64,000 bases of DNA from contig JABFRU010000015.1 in NCBI GenBank assembly GCA_013140985.1, positions 1 through 64,000 on the forward strand, read 5' to 3'. The translations under genes were made by a program, and so were the position numbers. Under the pieces are notes generated by a model. The model had not been told where the DNA came from. It saw only the letters and a list, made by a program, of their open reading frames with translations, and did no database searches. The stretch's first letter is position 1. Every line of letters starts with the position of its first letter. Shown one piece after another: positions 59,721 through 64,000 of this stretch. This DNA is from Chitinophagaceae bacterium. GTDB lineage: Bacteria; Bacteroidota; Bacteroidia; Chitinophagales; Chitinophagaceae.

Positions 59721-60815
59721 AACATTGAATCTAAAATGCATCACATCCCCATCCTTCACCACATATTCTTTTCCTTCGATCCTTAATTTACCGGCATCAC
59801 GGCAGGCAGCTTCAGAACCGTATTGCACATAATCATCATAGCTGATCACTTCGGCTTTGATAAAACCTTTTTCAAAATCCGTATGAATAACACCGGCAGC
59901 CTGGGGAGCTTTCCATCCTTCCTGTATGGTCCATGCCCTTACTTCCTGCACACCGGCAGTAAAATAGGTGTATAATTTTAGAAGTTTATAAGCAGAATGG
60001 ATCAACCTGTCCAGTGCCGGCTCTGTCATTTTATACTCATCCATGAATAATTTTTTATCATCAGCATTTTCCATTTCTGCTATTTGAGATTCAATGGTAT
60101 TGTTCATGACGATCATTTCGGCATCTTCATCTTTTATCGCCGCTTTCAGTGCTTCGGAATATTTGTTACCGGTATGCATGGAAGCTTCATCCACATTGGC
60201 TACATATAATATCGGCTTGTCTGTTAACAAGAAAAGGTCAGCGATCGCTACTTTTTCATCTTTTGAAAGATCGAGTTCCCGGATGCTTTTGCCTTTTTCC
60301 AAATGCTCCTTGCATCGGGTCAATACTTCCAATTCAGATTTTAATTTGGGATCGACACGGGCCATTTTTTCTGTCTTCGAGATTTTTCGTTCAACCGCAT
60401 CAAGATCTTTTAATTGAAGTTCGGTATCAATGATTTCTTTATCGCTGACAGGATTGATCGCTCCTTCATCTCTTAAAATATTCTCATCTTCAAAACAACG
60501 GATCACATGAATGATGGCATCCACTTCACGGATATTGGCCAAAAATTTATTCCCTAAACCTTCTCCTTTGCTGGCGCCACGAACAAGGCCTGCAATATCA
60601 ACGATCTCTATTTGAGTAGGAACGATACGGTCAGGGTGAACTAACCCGGCCAACTTATTCAGCCTTGGATCGGGTACATCCACTAATCCTACATTGGGAT
60701 CAATTGTGCAAAAGCGATAATTGCTTGCCTGTGCTTTAGCACTATTGCTAACCGCATTAAATAAAGTTGATTTTCCTACATTGGGTAATCCTACAATTCC
60801 AGCCTGTAACGCCAT
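59718..60815 (-). CDS. ychF: redox-regulated ATPase YchF
   Basis: Obg-family P-loop protein that prefers ATP. Walker A is GLPNVGKST (9-17), followed by the switch motif [31 protein letters not shown]; the G4 motif is degenerate (ANVDE), the reason for the ATP preference. A coiled-coil insert spans about 130-200, and a TGS domain ends the protein ([41 protein letters not shown]). YchF regulates the oxidative-stress response and binds ribosomes. It is divergent from spmAB across a word repeat. Confidence 0.95.
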   Translation of the reverse strand: MALQAGIVGLPNVGKSTLFNAVSNSAKAQASNYRFCTIDPNVGLVDVPDPRLNKLAGLVHPDRIVPTQIEIVDIAGLVRGASKGEGLGNKFLANIREVDAIIHVIRCFEDENILRDEGAINPVSDKEIIDTELQLKDLDAVERKISKTEKMARVDPKLKSELEVLTRCKEHLEKGKSIRELDLSKDEKVAIADLFLLTDKPILYVANVDEASMHTGNKYSEALKAAIKDEDAEMIVMNNTIESQIAEMENADDKKLFMDEYKMTEPALDRLIHSAYKLLKLYTYFTAGVQEVRAWTIQEGWKAPQAAGVIHTDFEKGFIKAEVISYDDYVQYGSEAACRDAGKLRIEGKEYVVKDGDVMHFRFNV

Positions 60816-60820
60816 ATTTT

Positions 60821-60976
60821 AGTTTATAGTTTAAGGTTTATAGCTTAGGGTTACTAAGTGCTATAAACCTGGTCATTTTTTAAGGCGGCGAAGATACGCA
60901 ATTCAGTTTTTGCAGGCATATATTACTATACTTAAACTCCTTAACTTCAAACAATAAACTATAAACCATAAACTCA
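60821..60976. repeat. word-type inverted repeat (GTTTATAGTTTAAGG) between divergent genes
   Basis: The left arm 60821-60850 uses AGTTTATAGTTTAAGG and GTTTATAGCTTAGGG. The right arm 60947-60976 holds ACAATAAACTATAAACC and ATAAACT. A further copy of CTATAAACC sits at 60861-60869. Both divergent promoters (ychF and spmAB) must lie within or beside it. Confidence 0.75.
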
Positions 60977-60977
60977 T

Positions 60978-62402
60978 ATGGCTTTAAGCAGGATCTGGGC
61001 AGCATTCATCATTATTTCCCTTGTAGTAGCAACTATTATGGCTTTGACAAGGCCGAATGGAGGAAAAATTTACAGCCAGTTAGTAACAGGTAAGAACACT
61101 GATACTGTATCCGTCAGGGCGGTGGATTCTGCAACTGTACCCGCCTATGTACATCAGCAACTATTAGTCGAAAAGCAGGCGGTTTGGGGCAAAGAAAAAA
61201 TTTATAAGGCTGATGCAACAACTTACAGAGCTTATAAGATGCTTCCGGCTAACGGCATTTTCGAAACCTGTAAAGGAGCAGTGGAAATATGTATTGGCCT
61301 GATCGGTATTATGGCCCTGTTCATGGGTTTTATGAATATTGCAGAAAAAGCAGGTGGTGTCAGGTATCTTTCAAGGATCATTGGTCCTTTCTTCTCAAAA
61401 ATATTCCCCGGTGTTCCGAAGGGACATCCGGCACATGGACATATGGTGATGAATTTTTCTGCAAACATGATGGGTCTTGATAATGCAGCTACCCCTTTTG
61501 GTATTAAAGCAATGGAAAGCCTGCAGGAATTAAATCCTGATAAAGCAAGAGCATCGGACGCACAGATCATGTTCTTGTGCCTGCATGCGTCAGGGCTTAC
61601 GTTGATACCGGTAGCTATTATTGCTGCAAGGGCTTCTGTTAAACCACCGTCCCTTAACCCTACAGAGATATTTATTCCCTGTATGATCGCTACGTTCGTA
61701 GCTACGGTAGCGGCCATGCTGATCGTTTCTTACAAGCAACGCATCAATATTTTTCAAAAAACAATTTTGCTTTGGATACTGGGGATATCGGCAGTGATCG
61801 GCGCATTGGTCGTTTACCTCGTGTCACTAAGCACAGGCCAGCTTCAATCATTTTCGGGAGTGTTAAGCAATGGTCTTATTCTCCTGATATTACTTCTTAT
61901 TGTATTGGGAGGATTGTACAAGAAGATAAATATTTTCGAAGCATTTGTAGAAGGAGCAAAAGGAGGATTTGAGACCGCCGTCAGGATCATTCCTTATTTG
62001 GTGGGAATGCTGGTCGCTATCAGTTTGCTCCGCAACAGCGGAACATTTGAAGTGATAATCGATGGATTGAAGAATTTGTTTGCCGCTTTGGGTGCAGATA
62101 CAAAATTTGTGGATGGCCTGCCCACTGCCATCATAAAACCACTTAGTGGAAGCGGTGCCCGGGGAATGATGATCGATACCATGAATGCTAACAGCACAGC
62201 TGTTATGTCCGGTGCAGATTCGTTTGCAGGACGGCTTGCTTGTATATTACAAGGTTCATCCGATACTACATTTTATGTGATCGCCGTTTACTTTGGTGCA
62301 GTAGGAGTGAAGAATACCCGTTATTCTATCGGCGCTATGCTATTAGCCGATCTTGTCGGTATTATTACCTCTATCATACTCGCCTATCTTTTCTTTGGAT
62401 GA
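60978..62402 (+). CDS. fused SpmA-SpmB (nucleoside recognition / GATE) membrane protein
   Basis: Two homologous halves, each with the nucleoside-recognition (GATE) fold, in one 474-residue chain. The first half (about 80-230) has LIGIMALFMGFMNIAEKAGGVRYLSRIIGPFFSKIFPGVPKGHPAHGHMVMNFSANMMGLDNAATPFGIKAM, the SpmA signature. The second half (about 290-474) has FVEGAKGGFETAVRIIPYLVGMLVAISLLRNSGTFEVI and STAVMSGADSFAGRLACILQGSSDTTFYVIAVYFGAVGVK, as in SpmB. Firmicutes encode them as two genes needed for spore core dehydration; in Bacteroidota the fused form is common and its role is unknown. About 10 TM segments. Confidence 0.9.
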   Translation: MALSRIWAAFIIISLVVATIMALTRPNGGKIYSQLVTGKNTDTVSVRAVDSATVPAYVHQQLLVEKQAVWGKEKIYKADATTYRAYKMLPANGIFETCKGAVEICIGLIGIMALFMGFMNIAEKAGGVRYLSRIIGPFFSKIFPGVPKGHPAHGHMVMNFSANMMGLDNAATPFGIKAMESLQELNPDKARASDAQIMFLCLHASGLTLIPVAIIAARASVKPPSLNPTEIFIPCMIATFVATVAAMLIVSYKQRINIFQKTILLWILGISAVIGALVVYLVSLSTGQLQSFSGVLSNGLILLILLLIVLGGLYKKINIFEAFVEGAKGGFETAVRIIPYLVGMLVAISLLRNSGTFEVIIDGLKNLFAALGADTKFVDGLPTAIIKPLSGSGARGMMIDTMNANSTAVMSGADSFAGRLACILQGSSDTTFYVIAVYFGAVGVKNTRYSIGAMLLADLVGIITSIILAYLFFG

Positions 62403-62419
62403 TATAAATTCTCGTAAAT

Positions 62420-62452
62420 AAAAAAGAGGCTGATTATTCAGCCTCTTTTTTT
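62420..62452. terminator. bidirectional Rho-independent terminator
   Basis: GAGGCTGA / TCAGCCTC perfect stem with TTAT loop, flanked by A and T runs. It serves the plus-strand spmAB gene and the minus-strand DUF4397 gene. Confidence 0.92.
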
Positions 62453-62470
62453 ATTTTATCTTCTGTGATC

Positions 62471-63226
62471 TTAGTTACTGGAAAAAGAGGAAAGCGTCCT
62501 TATTGGTGTACCGGATGTCGATTGGTAACGACCACGGAATACCAATGTATAACTTCTCTTACGTACTGGCGCAAATCCATTCAAAGTAGCCAGCGTATTC
62601 AAGGTGCCGGTCTCTCTTACATGGAGGGTATCATTTTGAACAGTAAGAGATGAAGATGGATGCGGCAAATAATTGGTCACCTCTGTGATCGCCACATTGG
62701 TAAACACATTGGCATTTCTCTTTACAGAAAAAAGATCAACGTTTGGTACTGCTGTTTTTGAAAAGATGAAATTTGCAAAACGTATTCTTGATGTGGTATC
62801 AGCAGGAATAATGATATTGTTTTGAACGATCTTTTGTTTCGGGGTAGTCACTGTATCATACATAAAAAGGGTGTAATTAGTACCCGCCTGGAGATTCTCT
62901 GCAAAAGACATTTGTGGTTGTGTTGTAGTAACCAATGTATCCCTTATCAGAAAAGCCCTGAAACCTGATAGCACAGCAAAAAGCGACGGTGTTGACGGAA
63001 AAGTTGCAGCATAAGCTAAAGGGGTTCCTGTTACCCTGGCGCCATCTACATATACATGATTTCTTGCACTGCTTAAAGTGCCGTCGTAGATCTGAACAAA
63101 AGCTTTGCTGCTATAATCTGTTTGTTCCAGCGCCACTTCCTTACCCGTTTCTTTTACACAGGAAACTGCAAGAAATGCTGTGGCAATAACGGAGCTACAG
63201 GCAGTTAATATGGTAGTTAATTTCAT
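62471..63226 (-). CDS. DUF4397-type lipoprotein
   Basis: Lipobox LAVSC (Cys23). Two beta-sandwich-like domains follow, the first with AFVQIYDGTLSSARNHVYVDGARVTGTPLAYAATFPSTPSLFAVLSGFRAFLIRDTL, typical of DUF4397 (V-x-x-D-x-x-x-x-x-x-L and Y-x-x-V-x-x-G modules), and YTLFMYDTVTTPKQKIVQN. In Bacteroidota such lipoproteins are often encoded after SusD and form part of a polysaccharide-uptake or surface-binding set. It is 25 bases downstream of the partial SusD gene and probably co-transcribed with it. Confidence 0.82.
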   Translation of the reverse strand: MKLTTILTACSSVIATAFLAVSCVKETGKEVALEQTDYSSKAFVQIYDGTLSSARNHVYVDGARVTGTPLAYAATFPSTPSLFAVLSGFRAFLIRDTLVTTTQPQMSFAENLQAGTNYTLFMYDTVTTPKQKIVQNNIIIPADTTSRIRFANFIFSKTAVPNVDLFSVKRNANVFTNVAITEVTNYLPHPSSSLTVQNDTLHVRETGTLNTLATLNGFAPVRKRSYTLVFRGRYQSTSGTPIRTLSSFSSN

Positions 63227-63251
63227 GATAGTTTTTTTTCAGATTAATAAT

Positions 63252-64000
63252 TTATGGCAATGAGAACCAGCATTCTTTTGTATGATATTGGTTTCCCACC
63301 GGGTAAGCTCCGATTGCAGTTAATGCCGGTATATTATACAGGTATTCCGAATTGTAACGTGGCCTTGTCCGGTAAACCTGTGCACCCAAATTACTGCCCT
63401 GGCTTCCACTCCAAAGATCCACTCCTGCAGGAACTTTAAAGCCGGCATATACCTGCTGTCCTGTTGCAGGATCAAGATTGTTATAATGATACCTGCGCAT
63501 ATCAACCCATGTTTCATGAATGCCCCATCCATACAAAGCAATATATTTCTGGAGCATAACTTTGGTCAATGTCATATTCGTGGCATCGGGTACAACAGGT
63601 ACTACAGCCGGGTTAGCCAGGTAAGCCGCTTTGTTACCTGCATTGATATCTTTACCAGGCAGAATATTAATATTGTATTTTGTTGAAAGCATATCAAAAT
63701 TCAGGCTTATCCCATTTACATAAGCTGTCTTGGCACTTGCATACAATCCTTTGCGGATATATGCTTCGGCTATGAGAAACTGCATTTCTGATGCTGTCAT
63801 AACCGGGAATTCTGCTTCATCTCTGAAAATATATTTACCGGCAGTGCCTGCTGTTGTTGGGAGACCTGCAAGCGGAGTATATCCTGTAGTTCCATAAGCG
63901 GTTCCTACAAAACTTTCGGGAAGGTCAGCAGTAGCTAATGCAGGATTGATCGCTACAGACCAGGAAGGCGAATATCCTTTGATAGTGCCATTGGGATTTC
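63252..64000 (-). CDS. SusD/RagB-like outer-membrane lipoprotein, C-terminal part (5' end off window)
   Basis: The reading frame is open to the right edge (NPNGTIKGYSPSWSVAINPALA at its inner start), so only about the last 249 residues are seen. EAEFPVMTASEMQFLIAEAYIRKGLYASAKTAYVNGI is the conserved SusD TPR-type helix pair; further C-terminal conserved parts are TWVDMRRYHYN and a closing PVGNQYHTKECWFSLP. SusD binds glycan or other polymer at the cell surface and pairs with a TonB-dependent SusC channel, which would lie upstream, beyond the window. Confidence 0.88.
   Translation of the reverse strand, partial: NPNGTIKGYSPSWSVAINPALATADLPESFVGTAYGTTGYTPLAGLPTTAGTAGKYIFRDEAEFPVMTASEMQFLIAEAYIRKGLYASAKTAYVNGISLNFDMLSTKYNINILPGKDINAGNKAAYLANPAVVPVVPDATNMTLTKVMLQKYIALYGWGIHETWVDMRRYHYNNLDPATGQQVYAGFKVPAGVDLWSGSQGSNLGAQVYRTRPRYNSEYLYNIPALTAIGAYPVGNQYHTKECWFSLP

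Overview
The window reads as a chromosome segment of a Bacteroidota bacterium, most likely family Chitinophagaceae (inference from gene families and style). Pointers are: two type IX secretion C-terminal sorting domains (an M43 protease at 19.6 kb, a PKD/gliding-type protein at 53.9 kb), a SusD-like protein and DUF4397 lipoprotein at the right end, a fused SpmA-SpmB protein, a three-part succinate dehydrogenase with a single cytochrome b subunit, a four-helix-bundle (23S rRNA intervening sequence type) gene inside that operon, many MKK-type lipoproteins, and promoter-like boxes of the form TAnnTTTG. No rRNA, tRNA, CRISPR array, transposase or phage gene was seen.

Layout. 0-6.9 kb: a frameshifted phytanoyl-CoA dioxygenase-type gene, an RRM RNA-binding protein, a class 3 lipase, a lipoprotein phosphoesterase, an antitoxin-like small gene, an AT-rich membrane/coiled-coil protein, and a fulvocin C-related Cys-rich lipoprotein bracketed by a 47-bp direct repeat. 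7.1-10.6 kb: smc. 10.7-20.8 kb: secreted and envelope proteins (peroxiredoxin-like, beta-propeller, phosphoesterase, a large repeat lipoprotein, an Ntn hydrolase, OmpA, M43 protease). 20.9-26.3 kb: parE, a DUF1835 gene and parC in a row. 26.5-32.8 kb: accD, an unknown secreted protein, smpB and an S9 peptidase. 33.4-39.6 kb: nine co-directional small genes (SRPBCC, VOC, AlkD-like, DUF1801, DoxX) divergent from a GlxA-type AraC regulator. 39.6-46.4 kb: bestrophin with a frameshifted MORN-like partner, class I aldolase, a BtuF-like receptor, cystathionine beta-synthase and an S41 protease. 46.5-53.3 kb: an aminosugar kinase with murQ, then sdhC-sdhA-(four-helix bundle)-sdhB. 53.3-64 kb: outer-membrane proteins, ychF, spmAB, DUF4397 and a partial SusD.

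How they work together. Housekeeping modules are clear: chromosome maintenance (smc, parE/parC), ribosome rescue and fatty-acid synthesis (smpB, accD), peptidoglycan salvage (kinase + murQ) and respiration (sdh). The rest is envelope and secretion biology.

The most unusual layer is between the genes. At least ten intergenic gaps hold long imperfect inverted repeats made of a short degenerate word repeated several times; several contain the stop codon of the preceding gene, and one appears split by the four-helix-bundle gene inside the sdh operon. Three frameshifts (two in the first gene, one at 40.57 kb) sit in short homopolymers, so sequencing error must be excluded before calling them pseudogenes.
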